A DNA stretch of 64,000 nucleotides from Desulfovibrio sp. (lineage in GTDB: Bacteria > Desulfobacterota > Desulfovibrionia > Desulfovibrionales > Desulfovibrionaceae), in NCBI GenBank assembly GCA_030145055.1, contig JAQYWK010000003.1:62001-126000 (forward strand). The letters run 5' to 3'. The notes beneath the pieces were generated by a model. It worked only from the letters and a program-made list of their open reading frames with translations, made no database searches and had not been told where the DNA came from. Shown in pieces: positions 16,537-25,255 of this stretch. A program made the position numbers and the translations under genes. Every line of letters begins with the position of its first letter. Position 1 is the stretch's first letter.

Positions 16537-18792
16537 CTAACGGTAGTAGAGGTTTCTCCCCCCCATGGTCAAGAGGGATTGCTGCACATTTTTGCTCATT
16601 TCCCTACGATCCCATATTCCTTGTATGTGTCCTCTGGCAAGAGCTTTCCACGCATTATGATAATTCGGGGGAACTTTGATCCCCGTTGTTTCAGTAATTA
16701 CGCGCGGTCCAGCAAAACCGATACTCGAAGAACGGATGCCGAACTGATATGGAGAACACCCCAGAAAACTGGCAACAGTGCCTCCGTATGAATTGGTATC
16801 ATACACAACCAAATAAAGCCCCCCGGCATCCATATATCTACGCACCGCCATTGTACAGCGCGGCATTTGTAGCACGCCATGAGTGCCTTCCTGAATTCTA
16901 ATCCCAGCAGTTCCGTGAACATAAGCTATAAGCGGCAATTGCTTACGTTGCGCTCTTTCCGCTGCACGTATAATTTTTTCACCTTCAGCAGCCCCGATGG
17001 ACCCACCTCGGAACGGTGCAGCTATACAAATAACAACTGCATTAATACCGTCCATGCGTGTTTCAAAAGTAATGCAGGACGAACGAAGGCCGGTTTTTTT
17101 TCGTACTTCATCTAACTTAAGATCGAATCCTTCATAATCAAGTGGATTGGCAGCCTCTATACCGGAATTAAATTCAAATCCATCAGCATAATTAAAAACA
17201 TTATACAGATACCATTGATATTCCATTCTAAAATGATGACCGCACGTAATGCAAACACCGCCGAAATCGCCAAAAAGATCAGGCCCCCATAAATCAAGGC
17301 ACCCTTCTTCCGCGCTGTTCGGACAGCTAAAAGTTCTATCTATAATGGATTGAGGACTGCGATATTTCCAAGTTCCATCCTCAAGACATGCTCCCTGCTG
17401 AGCAGGTGATGAGAGACACAAAATTTTATCTCTTGCTTCTCTCGAAATATTATTTCCAACAGGATCAGAATCATTATCCTTTTTAATTAAGCTGCACGCT
17501 TTCTCTTTTACCTGAAGAACTTCAGCCTGAATTCCTTCTACGCCCTGCTTTGCCGCGCGAGCACCACGCCCTATCAAGTCGTATAAAAGCCATGATTTGG
17601 TAGACCATGCCGTACTTTGCAAAGCCGTTCCGAGTTTCAGCATCAAAGACCGATTATCCATATACGCAGAAGTCGACAATTCACGGAACTTGGAGTGACG
17701 CTTCTCCGTTAGCCGCTTCCGTGCTCCATTACTAAGCGCCCAGCGCATGAATATTTCTTTTCCGTCCTGCGTTCTTTTACGACGTATAGCCATTGCCTTG
17801 AAAAACTTGACCCTTTTCACTGAGAGACACGCTTCGTTAGTTGCACGAATAACTTCCGACCTCAGCACTCTAAAAAAGTCATAATTGTGAGGTCTTGCTC
17901 CGAGAACGGGTTCATGAATAATTCTATCAACATATCCCATACGCAGATTATCTTCGGCAGTGATACAAAGCTTTTTAGCACAGCTGGCAATCAAGGCTTC
18001 GCTTACTCGGTTACCGGTGCGCGGATTTCCCTCAATCGCGGCAGCCCCTTCTGGCGAAATGACGGAATAGTATCCGTGCGAAAGCATAAGCCGTCTATCA
18101 GCCAAACCAATGGCTTCAGCTCCGCCCGATCCTCCTTCAGAAATGACAGCGACAATTGGAACATTTATCTGTCCCATCTCATAAATATTTTTAGCAATCT
18201 GCTGAGCGGCACCCGGATAATCTTCAATAGGATAAGAACCTGGCGTAAAAATATAGGTATGAATCGGTATGCCCTCAGCTTGAGCAACCTTCATATAATG
18301 TAGCGCTTTGGCATTACCCCATGGCTTAACAGAACCACCATTACGAAATTCCTGTCCGTGTCCCTTTTCTTGCCCGATAACCATAACTGGCTGGTTCACA
18401 ACTTTATTACCTACTCGCCTTGCAATACAAGCCTGAGCAATAACCATTGCCGGATCTATGCTGTTTTCACCAAGCCCGCCAAGTTCAGTATAATTATCGT
18501 AAACATTTTCAAGAATATCATTCAGGCAAATTCGCTGCGGATGACGTACAATGCGCACCCTATCCATAGGAGTCAGCTCTTTTTCCAGCTTAGCTTCCAA
18601 AAAGCTGAACAAATCCTCAAGCCTGGTAAGTGCACGATCTAAATCTTGAAGGTGATTTTTAAGACGCGACTGTTTACATTCACCAAGTTCAGAACTGAGC
18701 ATGGTGACATTTGCATTTTCATTGCTTTTAAAAATGTCTTTAATGTAATCCAATCTTTTAGTCAGCGCATCTAAGCGCTTATCAGTATCCAT
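16537..18792 (-). CDS. Acetyl-CoA carboxylase carboxyltransferase, fused alpha and beta subunits
   Basis: A 751-aa fusion that transfers CO2 from biotin to acetyl-CoA. The N-terminal ~340 residues are the AccA (alpha) part (ELTPMDRVRIVRHPQR, EGGSGGAEAIG, SVISPEGAAAI). After a lysine-rich linker, residues about 465-751 are the AccD (beta) part with a Zn finger and the crotonase-like core (RMDGINAVV, PFRGGSIGAAEGEKI, SIGFAGPRVI). The finger is unusual: C-x7-C (CPNSAEEGC) rather than CxxC, then CITC. AGGG lies 5 nt before the ATG. It is flanked by biotin carboxylase (34 nt upstream) and the carrier-like gene (63 nt downstream). Confidence 0.93.
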   Translation of the reverse strand: MDTDKRLDALTKRLDYIKDIFKSNENANVTMLSSELGECKQSRLKNHLQDLDRALTRLEDLFSFLEAKLEKELTPMDRVRIVRHPQRICLNDILENVYDNYTELGGLGENSIDPAMVIAQACIARRVGNKVVNQPVMVIGQEKGHGQEFRNGGSVKPWGNAKALHYMKVAQAEGIPIHTYIFTPGSYPIEDYPGAAQQIAKNIYEMGQINVPIVAVISEGGSGGAEAIGLADRRLMLSHGYYSVISPEGAAAIEGNPRTGNRVSEALIASCAKKLCITAEDNLRMGYVDRIIHEPVLGARPHNYDFFRVLRSEVIRATNEACLSVKRVKFFKAMAIRRKRTQDGKEIFMRWALSNGARKRLTEKRHSKFRELSTSAYMDNRSLMLKLGTALQSTAWSTKSWLLYDLIGRGARAAKQGVEGIQAEVLQVKEKACSLIKKDNDSDPVGNNISREARDKILCLSSPAQQGACLEDGTWKYRSPQSIIDRTFSCPNSAEEGCLDLWGPDLFGDFGGVCITCGHHFRMEYQWYLYNVFNYADGFEFNSGIEAANPLDYEGFDLKLDEVRKKTGLRSSCITFETRMDGINAVVICIAAPFRGGSIGAAEGEKIIRAAERAQRKQLPLIAYVHGTAGIRIQEGTHGVLQMPRCTMAVRRYMDAGGLYLVVYDTNSYGGTVASFLGCSPYQFGIRSSSIGFAGPRVITETTGIKVPPNYHNAWKALARGHIQGIWDRREMSKNVQQSLLTMGGRNLYYR

Positions 18793-18826
18793 TTACGCCC
18801 TGACTTATGTTTACGTTCACAAAAAA

Positions 18827-20245
18827 CTAAAACTCCAAAATTATGGAGGTCTTCTCTTTCAAATAAGAAATATTAGATTGTAACTGTAGCCCAGCGCGGT
18901 CTACCCCTCGCAATTCCAGTCCATCCAAAAATTCAATACCCCGTTTCCGAACCTGCTCCAATGAATCCCCGTGAACAATTGCAAGAGCCAAATTAGGGTC
19001 AAATTCAGTAGGAATTTCATATTCACAATCAGTCGGAACCTGAGTGAACACTTCCAACCAATCCTCTGCAACCCATCCAAACCTCTCGATAGTACCAACC
19101 CAGGGGGCAAAATTACGATCGGGATTTTCTGCAATAATGCGATATTCTAAAGCAAGTCCATTCAAACTGATATCATGCTGAGAATAGCCAATGTCCGCGC
19201 CAAGCCCGAGCCGCAACTGCTCTCGCACGATATCGACTTTACCTTGTCCGCTAATGGACGAAATAGCGGCAGAAACACCATTTTCAACCTGAATGCGGGT
19301 GTTAACTTCCATTAAAAAAGGTTCGCCTCTCGGCGTCACAATCCATTCCCACGTGCCTACATTATCATAGGAAACTTCCTGAGCCATCGAAAGAGAATGG
19401 GATGTAATGCAATCTAATACACTGGTGGCATTAAAAATATAGTGAATGTCTTCTGAAGCAAACCCCGGCGCAACCTCAATTCTTTTCTGGTTTCCACTAC
19501 TTTGAATTGAGCAATTGCGGGTTCCGAAATGAACATGCTTTTGGCCGGATCGTTCAGACACGATTTGAACTTCGAGATGATTAAAGCCGTAGATGCGCTG
19601 TTCTATTAGCACGCCTTCGTCATTAAACTGTCTTTTAGAGTAATTACGAATGCGCCTGAATACTGAACGAAATTCATCAGGATCAGTAACTTCCTCAATC
19701 CCCATCCCGCCGCCGCCAGCAGAAGCTTTGACCATAATGGCGGAAGCTTTGAATCCCTGTTCTTTTTGAAAAGCAAAAAGGCTGTCGGCAAATTCAACAG
19801 CCTCAAGTTCATTATAGATAGGTTTATCAGAGCCTGGAATAGTCGGAACACCAAGACTGCGCGCAAGACGCTTGGTATTAATTTTATCGCCAAGTTCACG
19901 GATTATCCACCATGACGGACCAATGAAAATTAGCGGTTTTTCTCTTTCGGCAACTCGTCTGGCGAAACGGAAGTCTTCGGCAAAAAAGCCGTATCCGGGA
20001 TGAATGGCAGTAGCACCGCAACTGTCCGCGACGCTGAAAATTTCATTAGCGTCGCTATATGAGCTGATGCAATATAGAGACTTGCTTCCGCCATTTTCAC
20101 GGGCAAAGCGAACATGTCCGCTATGACGGTCCGCTTCGGTATAAACACAGCTAAAACTGAGGTTAAGCTCAATACAAGCCCTAGCAATGCGAATCGCTAT
20201 TTCACCCCTATTGGCTATTAGTACCCTATGCTCGCCACTATACAC
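18827..20245 (-). CDS. accC: Biotin carboxylase subunit of acetyl-CoA carboxylase
   Basis: A 472-aa ATP-grasp enzyme that carboxylates biotin on the carrier protein. The N-terminal pre-ATP-grasp domain begins VLIANRGEIAIRIARAC. The glycine-rich loop is KASAGGGGMG. The active-site stretch EVNTRIQVENGVSAAISS has TRIQVEN where most biotin carboxylases have TRLQVEH, so the usual His is Asn here. The start codon is GTG (20245) with AGGCGG about 10 nt upstream. It is the first of the three acetyl-CoA carboxylase genes and follows pilZ after 41 nt. Neighbouring genes support acetyl-CoA as substrate over propionyl-CoA or pyruvate. Confidence 0.9.
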   Translation of the reverse strand: MYSGEHRVLIANRGEIAIRIARACIELNLSFSCVYTEADRHSGHVRFARENGGSKSLYCISSYSDANEIFSVADSCGATAIHPGYGFFAEDFRFARRVAEREKPLIFIGPSWWIIRELGDKINTKRLARSLGVPTIPGSDKPIYNELEAVEFADSLFAFQKEQGFKASAIMVKASAGGGGMGIEEVTDPDEFRSVFRRIRNYSKRQFNDEGVLIEQRIYGFNHLEVQIVSERSGQKHVHFGTRNCSIQSSGNQKRIEVAPGFASEDIHYIFNATSVLDCITSHSLSMAQEVSYDNVGTWEWIVTPRGEPFLMEVNTRIQVENGVSAAISSISGQGKVDIVREQLRLGLGADIGYSQHDISLNGLALEYRIIAENPDRNFAPWVGTIERFGWVAEDWLEVFTQVPTDCEYEIPTEFDPNLALAIVHGDSLEQVRKRGIEFLDGLELRGVDRAGLQLQSNISYLKEKTSIILEF

Positions 20246-20286
20246 TGGTGAAATACCGCCTGATAATAATTTTACACCTGATTAAA

Positions 20287-20655
20287 TCAGGACGCGCCTT
20301 TCTTTTTGCGAAGCAAGATCATGCGCTTTTGAATCTCAAGAACCAACTTATCAAGACGTTCTTCCTGATATTTATCCAGATCAACAAAAACACACCCCAT
20401 AAGCCCTTTTCCGATATCCCTAACAATTTCAAGAGTTATCCCGACAAGAATATCCTTCTTGCCCAGAACAAGGTCTACCTCGAGGTTTGTGTTAACCTCA
20501 AAAGCGTCTTTTCCAGCTGAAAAAGCCAAACCGTTAATACTGAAATCTTTAACACTAAAAGGATCAGGATATCCCTTAACCTTAATAGCAAGCCCCGGAA
20601 CACTTGCCCGGAAAGCTCCCCTAGCCTTATTAGAACTCTCGTAAGAAAAATCCAT
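20287..20655 (-). CDS. PilZ-domain protein downstream of motAB
   Basis: A 122-aa single-domain PilZ protein. It shows RGAFR (RxxxR) and DFSING ((D/N)xSxxG), the residues that hold c-di-GMP. Its place 42 nt after motB suggests a YcgR-like role in slowing or tuning the flagellar motor, though it lacks the YcgR N-terminal domain. The start is ambiguous: ATG 20655 with GGTGAG 4 nt upstream is preferred over GTG 20667 used by the track. The C-terminus is a basic helix (RMILLRKKKGAS). Confidence 0.85.
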   Translation of the reverse strand: MDFSYESSNKARGAFRASVPGLAIKVKGYPDPFSVKDFSINGLAFSAGKDAFEVNTNLEVDLVLGKKDILVGITLEIVRDIGKGLMGCVFVDLDKYQEERLDKLVLEIQKRMILLRKKKGAS

Positions 20656-20709
20656 CTTACTCACCACCCTCTGTTCATACAGTTAAGCAGTTAACACAAA
20701 TGCCAGCCA

Positions 20710-21456
20710 TTAAGGTCCGGTCATCATTTTTTCCAAAATAAATTCAACCCTCCTGTTACGCTGACGGTTGCGCACAGAATTGTTCGGCACAAGGGGGTCC
20801 ATTTCTCCAAGCCCTGTAGCCGTAAGTCTGTTTGGTTTAATACCAATTTTCATTAAATATCTAAGAACGTTAACAGCTCGTAGAGATGATATTTCCCAGT
20901 TATCCTTCAGCCTGCTTCCGGCTCCGGGAATGGTGTCATCAGTATAGCCTTTAATATTAATGTACTGATCCGCATGGGAAATAAAAAAGTCTTTAAGTGC
21001 AGCAATAGCCGCCCGCCCCTTTGTGCTGAGAGTAACATCTCCAGGTTTGAATAAAATATCTGACGGAAGTTTTATAATAATCTTACCATCTTCAAACTTG
21101 GCGCTCATAATTCCTTCGACACCTTTAGTCGTCTGGAGATACTTCACATCTTCAAAAACTTTTCTCTGCGCTTTAATAATCTGCCTGCGAGTCACGACCT
21201 GATTGAGAATAGCTCCAGCTTCTTCGCGTGAAACTCTGCTCGTAGCGATCTTGTGTAGCTTGCCAGTTATGGCTTTAGTGACGGACTGAAATGTTGCATC
21301 AAACTTTTTAGCATCAATTTCCGACATAGAGTAAAGCAAAATGAAAAAGACAAGTAGAAGCATGCATAAATCTGCAAACGTAGTTATCCACTCATTTGAA
21401 TCATCTTCTTCTTCAATATCGTCCGGCAATAGTGATGATTTAAGCTGATCACCCAT
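20710..21456 (-). CDS. motB: Flagellar motor stator protein MotB
   Basis: A 248-aa stator subunit. Residues about 22-45 form the single membrane helix with the ion-binding aspartate (WITTFADLCMLLLVFFILL, Asp29). A plug/linker region follows, and a C-terminal OmpA-like peptidoglycan-binding domain (INIKGYTDDTIPGAGSRLKDNWEISSLRA... LMKIGIKPNRL). It works with MotA, whose gene ends 3 nt upstream. Whether the stator uses protons or sodium cannot be fixed from the sequence, although MotA looks PomA-like. Confidence 0.93.
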   Translation of the reverse strand: MGDQLKSSLLPDDIEEEDDSNEWITTFADLCMLLLVFFILLYSMSEIDAKKFDATFQSVTKAITGKLHKIATSRVSREEAGAILNQVVTRRQIIKAQRKVFEDVKYLQTTKGVEGIMSAKFEDGKIIIKLPSDILFKPGDVTLSTKGRAAIAALKDFFISHADQYINIKGYTDDTIPGAGSRLKDNWEISSLRAVNVLRYLMKIGIKPNRLTATGLGEMDPLVPNNSVRNRQRNRRVEFILEKMMTGP

Positions 21457-21459
21457 AAT

Positions 21460-22212
21460 CTAATCTCCAGTTCTGTCTTTAGGAGCCAGAAAAGAGGACA
21501 GTTTTTCATAAACAAGGCGTGGGTTATTATTTTCAAGAATAGATTTCGCACCTTCAAAAATAATTTCCAGATGCAATTGTTCCTGAAGTGTGCGGGCCTT
21601 AAGCTTGGCCCCGATAGGAATGAAAAGCACTGTGGCTAGAGCTGACCCATAAAAAGTGGTCAAAATAGCAATAGCCATAGCAGGTCCTATACTTTTGGGG
21701 TCTTCAAGATTAGAAAGCATCTGCACAAGGCCGATAAGCGTTCCAAGCATTCCGAAAGCAGGGGCTAGACCGGCAAGACGTTTGTATACATCATGCGCGA
21801 TTTTATGCCGCCTTTTCATGGCAGAAATTTCGATTTGGAGGGTGGTACGGATAAGTTCAGGGTCTGCATTATCAGCAATAAGCTGGCAAGACTTCCTCAG
21901 AACAACATTTTCAGTCTGAACATTCTCAAGAGCGATAAGACCTTCACGACGGCTGATCTCTGCAACTTTGACCATGATGTTAACAACTTCGTTGACCTTA
22001 ACTTTTCTTGAAGCAAAAGCCTTAAAGCCAGCAACCATGGCTTGAATTACTTCCTCGAAAGGGAAAGCAACACAGATAGACGCAAGAGTTCCGCCGATAA
22101 CAATCATCATACCGGGCAAGTTAATAAAGACATCAACTGCACCACCCATGAAAATCGCACCGACTACGAGAGAAAGCCCGACAAGCATCCCGATTAAAGT
22201 GGAAAAATCCAT
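21460..22212 (-). CDS. motA: Flagellar motor stator protein MotA (PomA-like)
   Basis: A 250-aa inner-membrane protein with four helices: two at the N-terminus (MDFSTLIGMLVGLSLVVGAIF; INLPGMMIVIGGTLASICVAF) and two near residues 145-200 (GLAPAFGMLGTLIGLVQML; GPAMAIAILTTFYGSALATVLF). The central cytosolic loop carries charged residues that contact FliG. The start MDFSTLIG resembles PomA. It is first in the run motA-motB-pilZ and is separated from a divergent nucleoside phosphorylase by 103 nt. Confidence 0.93.
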   Translation of the reverse strand: MDFSTLIGMLVGLSLVVGAIFMGGAVDVFINLPGMMIVIGGTLASICVAFPFEEVIQAMVAGFKAFASRKVKVNEVVNIMVKVAEISRREGLIALENVQTENVVLRKSCQLIADNADPELIRTTLQIEISAMKRRHKIAHDVYKRLAGLAPAFGMLGTLIGLVQMLSNLEDPKSIGPAMAIAILTTFYGSALATVLFIPIGAKLKARTLQEQLHLEIIFEGAKSILENNNPRLVYEKLSSFLAPKDRTGD

Positions 22213-22315
22213 AGAATCCCATTCTCTTTTAAGTTAGTAATAAAAACAGTCCAGCGCGGCAGTTGTGCCCAGCGTGTACGTGATAAATCAACCCTAAAAC
22301 TACGAGTTTGAAACT

Positions 22316-23143
22316 ATGACCTCACCCGACCTAACATGTACTATTACCAGTCATATACTAGAAAAGATAGATAATTTTCAAGCGAATACCATCGGAATAA
22401 TTCTCGGTTCAGGACTCGGCGAAGCCATTGCAAAATTAGAAGATGCGATCGAAATACCGTATTCCGAAATACCAGGCCTGCCGCAGTCTACAGTAAAAGG
22501 ACACAGCGGACGCTTAATATACGGATTTATGGACAAAAAACCTGTGCTCGTTTTCAGCGGTAGATTCCATCTTTACGAAGGATACACAGCCGCGGAAGCA
22601 TGCATAACTATACGTATAATGGGTACGCTCGGCATAAAAAAAGTATTTATAACCAATGCAGCAGGAGCAATCAATCCGCATTTCGATGCAGGCGACCTCA
22701 TGCTCATTACAGACCACATAAACTTCACAGGACAATCTCCCTTAACTGGGCATAACTATGAAGAATGGGGCCTTAGGTTTCCCGATATGAGCAAGGTCTA
22801 CTGTGCTGATTTGCGGGCCACGGCTCTTGAAGCTGCCAAAGCTGTCTCCGTCCGCCTTGAGCGCGGTGTATACATGCAGCTATCAGGACCGAATCTAGAG
22901 ACTCCGGCTGAAACCCGCATGTTCAGGCTATTAGGAGGAGACGCTGTAGGTATGTCCACAGCAATCGAAGCGGTTACAGCTGTCCATATGGGGATGAAAG
23001 TGATGGGAATTGCTTGTTTGACCAATAAAAATCTCCCAGACTGCATGGATGAAACAACTCATGAACAGGTAATTGAACAAGCTACAAAATCTTCTGTGGC
23101 AATGTCTGCCCTTGTACGTGAAATTATTTCCCGCCTTGATTAA
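22316..23143 (+). CDS. Purine nucleoside phosphorylase (trimeric, PNP/MTAP family)
   Basis: A 275-aa cytosolic enzyme that splits purine nucleosides with phosphate to base and ribose-1-phosphate. Family motifs are complete: phosphate loop ILGSGLG, GHSGRLIYG, FSGRFHLYEGYT, TNAAGA, SGPNLETPAE and GMSTAIEA. The base-contact segment CLTNKN has the Asn expected of enzymes that prefer inosine and guanosine over methylthioadenosine. The length is usual. No strong ribosome site is visible before ATG 22316. It appears to be a single-gene unit. Confidence 0.93.
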   Translation: MTSPDLTCTITSHILEKIDNFQANTIGIILGSGLGEAIAKLEDAIEIPYSEIPGLPQSTVKGHSGRLIYGFMDKKPVLVFSGRFHLYEGYTAAEACITIRIMGTLGIKKVFITNAAGAINPHFDAGDLMLITDHINFTGQSPLTGHNYEEWGLRFPDMSKVYCADLRATALEAAKAVSVRLERGVYMQLSGPNLETPAETRMFRLLGGDAVGMSTAIEAVTAVHMGMKVMGIACLTNKNLPDCMDETTHEQVIEQATKSSVAMSALVREIISRLD

Positions 23144-23248
23144 ATATAGGAGTAATAAGTCATAAAATTGAGCAGTTTCATCCTTTTTTTGAAAAAGGTA
23201 TGAGCGGGCTATTATTTAATGTGCTGGCATTATGCATCTTTTAATGTG

Positions 23249-23264
23249 TGGTCTCAGCATTGCA
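23249..23264 (+). promoter_or_regulatory. Candidate sigma-54 promoter of the FlgO-like gene
   Basis: TGGTCTCAGCATTGCA has the -24 GG and -12 GC of a sigma-54 promoter at the correct 10-nt separation, with the full TTGCA -12 element, 58 nt before the start codon. The CACG part of the -24 box is not conserved. The motility-type product fits sigma-54 control. Confidence 0.4.
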
Positions 23265-23322
23265 TTCAATTTAACGACAGATTACTCACGAAATTTTATA
23301 TGTTTGAAACGGAGAGTTTTTC

Positions 23323-24000
23323 ATGCAAGGCAAAAACTATATCATAATATCGACGCTGTTTATATTAATGATTACTTCCGGTTGCGCAAAACAACAGGAA
23401 GCTACTATGAATTATGTAGGTAAAAGACCCACAACAGGCGATTTTTTTAATGTGGACGAAACTCCATTGATCGAAATTAATTACAAAGCCGCCGACAAGA
23501 TTTCCGCCCAGCTAGAAGAAATTCTTCCTGCGGGATCACCAATTACGGTAAATGTTTTTCGCTTACGCGGTAGCTCTCTTCAAACAGACTTCGCGCAGAT
23601 AACCACAGAGCAAGTGGCTTCACGCATAGCTCAAAAAGGATATGCTGTTGTTGCAGACAATTCAAAGTTTTCAACCCAAAGTGCGGATAAAGATGAACCT
23701 GCTCCCGTAAAATGCACCCTTGCCGGAGCATATACTGTAGGGCCGGAGCTAATTTATATGACTGCAGCCATAACTACACTTGACGACGGGGAAATTTTGG
23801 GATCGTGGGATTGGACTATACCCCTTAATGGTCAAACAAGATCATTACTTCCGGTTAATGATGGTGGATCAATAATCCCGCTGGTTAACACTTCCGGACC
23901 AATCTCAGATTCAAGCAATGCGCGCATAACCATTCAGCCGAGCTACGCACCGCAGCAAGGTGGTATTCATCCTGGATTTGAGCAAAATATTCTTGAATAA
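23323..24000 (+). CDS. FlgO-like outer-membrane lipoprotein
   Basis: A 225-aa lipoprotein with signal MQGKNYIIISTLFILMITSGC (lipobox TSGC, Cys21). The mature part fits the FlgO fold: ADKISAQLEEILPAGSPITVNVFR, SSLQTDFAQITTEQVASRIAQKGY, then a beta-rich GAYTVGPELIYMTAAITTLDDGEILGS-like half. In vibrios FlgO-type proteins help assemble or anchor the flagellum in the outer membrane. A GGAG lies 9 nt before the ATG. It is followed by a bidirectional terminator and is transcribed alone, possibly from the sigma-54 site upstream. Confidence 0.75.
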   Translation: MQGKNYIIISTLFILMITSGCAKQQEATMNYVGKRPTTGDFFNVDETPLIEINYKAADKISAQLEEILPAGSPITVNVFRLRGSSLQTDFAQITTEQVASRIAQKGYAVVADNSKFSTQSADKDEPAPVKCTLAGAYTVGPELIYMTAAITTLDDGEILGSWDWTIPLNGQTRSLLPVNDGGSIIPLVNTSGPISDSSNARITIQPSYAPQQGGIHPGFEQNILE

Positions 24001-24020
24001 GCTTTTACTAGTCACCAAAC

Positions 24021-24056
24021 AAAAAGCCCTTCACAGATCATCTGCGAAGGGCTTTT
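24021..24056. terminator. Bidirectional terminator between flgO-like gene and diguanylate cyclase
   Basis: AAAAAGCCCTTCACAGAT pairs with ATCTGCGAAGGGCTTTT (one mismatch or G-U), giving A-tract, stem and T-tract in both directions between convergent genes. Confidence 0.9.
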
Positions 24057-24079
24057 GAAATATCCGCTGAATTTTAAGA

Positions 24080-25255
24080 CTAAGACTGAACCACAACTTG
24101 ATCACGCCCGTTCCGTTTGGCTTGATACAATCCCTTATCCGCAGCCTCGAGTAGCTCGTCAAGCTCTTCAACTCCAGTGTAACTGGTCAGCCCGATGCTG
24201 GTTGTTACCTTTTCGCCATGAGCAAAAGGCTGACTGGAAACAACTTCCCTGATTTCATTTACCAGCGTTGTAGCAGCTTCAATTGGTGTCTCAGGCATGA
24301 CCATGACAAACTCTTCTCCCCCTATTCTGGCGAAAAGGTCAGTATTTCTGATCCTGCTACAAACCAATCTGGCAAATTCCTTCAAAACGTCGTCGCCGAC
24401 TCCGTGCCCATAGGTGTCATTGATAGCTTTAAAATAGTCGAGATCAAAAATTGCAATGGACAAAGGGCGTTTATAGCGCCTGCTTAAATCCATATTTTTT
24501 TTGATATCCTCAGCAAAACCATGTCTGTTAGGAAGGCCGGTCAACTCATCAGTCACCGCCATTTCTTTCATGACGTTGAAGTTCTCATTAAGCTTACTGC
24601 GCATACCGTCTAAAGTCTTGCCAAGCATGGACAGCTCATCCTGCCCCTGCCACACACACGCTACACCAAGCTCACCTTTAGATAAAATATCCGCCTGCTG
24701 TGCCAATCGTCTAAGAGGCTTTAATATTTTAAAATATATTGCTGGAACAACGAGCAATAACGCGCCAAAAAACATGGAAGAGAACAAAAGAATAATATGA
24801 TTGCGAGCCTCATCAACCCGAGGAATTATCCAGCCATTGTCCACTTCAACTAGGACATAGCCTAGAACTTCGCCATCTTTTACAACTGTTTCTCGCATAG
24901 AGAAGGAATCAAATTGAGAATCGGGAGTTTCTTTGGAAACCCGCAAAAGATAGAGATCAAAAATTTCAGAGAAAACTTCAATACTAACTATACGCTTATC
25001 TTTTAACAGAGTACCGACAATATTCCGGACCCCTTCTGGAGAAAAGGATAACATTGCATCCTCAGTGCTCTCCACAAGAGTTTTAAGAGTTTCGCTATGA
25101 AACTCGCTTAACTCGTCTTCCAGCTTTAGTTGCTCATGCTCAAGAGTTATGATCATACCCGCAGTTATGGGAACGAGCAGTCCAAGTAGCAAAACCAAGA
25201 CAAGATGCAAGGCTACGCTATGAAATTTTGTATCTTTATCTATCAGCACGGTCAA
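24080..25255 (-). CDS. Membrane diguanylate cyclase (HAMP-GGDEF)
   Basis: A 391-aa inner-membrane enzyme that makes c-di-GMP from two GTP. Two membrane helices (about 15-38 and 152-175) bracket a periplasmic sensor of about 115 residues, followed by a HAMP linker and the GGDEF domain (240-390). The active loop is GGEEF near residue 311. An inhibitory I-site RNTD lies five residues before it, so product feedback is likely. The track start is TTG, 20 nt inside the upstream BMP-type gene; a GTG two codons later is also possible. Coupling to that gene suggests a periplasmic ligand-binding protein feeding a signal to the cyclase, which is inference. Confidence 0.92.
   Translation of the reverse strand: MTVLIDKDTKFHSVALHLVLVLLLGLLVPITAGMIITLEHEQLKLEDELSEFHSETLKTLVESTEDAMLSFSPEGVRNIVGTLLKDKRIVSIEVFSEIFDLYLLRVSKETPDSQFDSFSMRETVVKDGEVLGYVLVEVDNGWIIPRVDEARNHIILLFSSMFFGALLLVVPAIYFKILKPLRRLAQQADILSKGELGVACVWQGQDELSMLGKTLDGMRSKLNENFNVMKEMAVTDELTGLPNRHGFAEDIKKNMDLSRRYKRPLSIAIFDLDYFKAINDTYGHGVGDDVLKEFARLVCSRIRNTDLFARIGGEEFVMVMPETPIEAATTLVNEIREVVSSQPFAHGEKVTTSIGLTSYTGVEELDELLEAADKGLYQAKRNGRDQVVVQS

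Noticed and set aside
22255-22275. Possible sigma-54 promoter for motA (GGGCACAACTGCCGC on the minus strand)
   Set aside because: The -24 element is good and the spacing is right, but the -12 element keeps only GC without the TT, so support is too weak.
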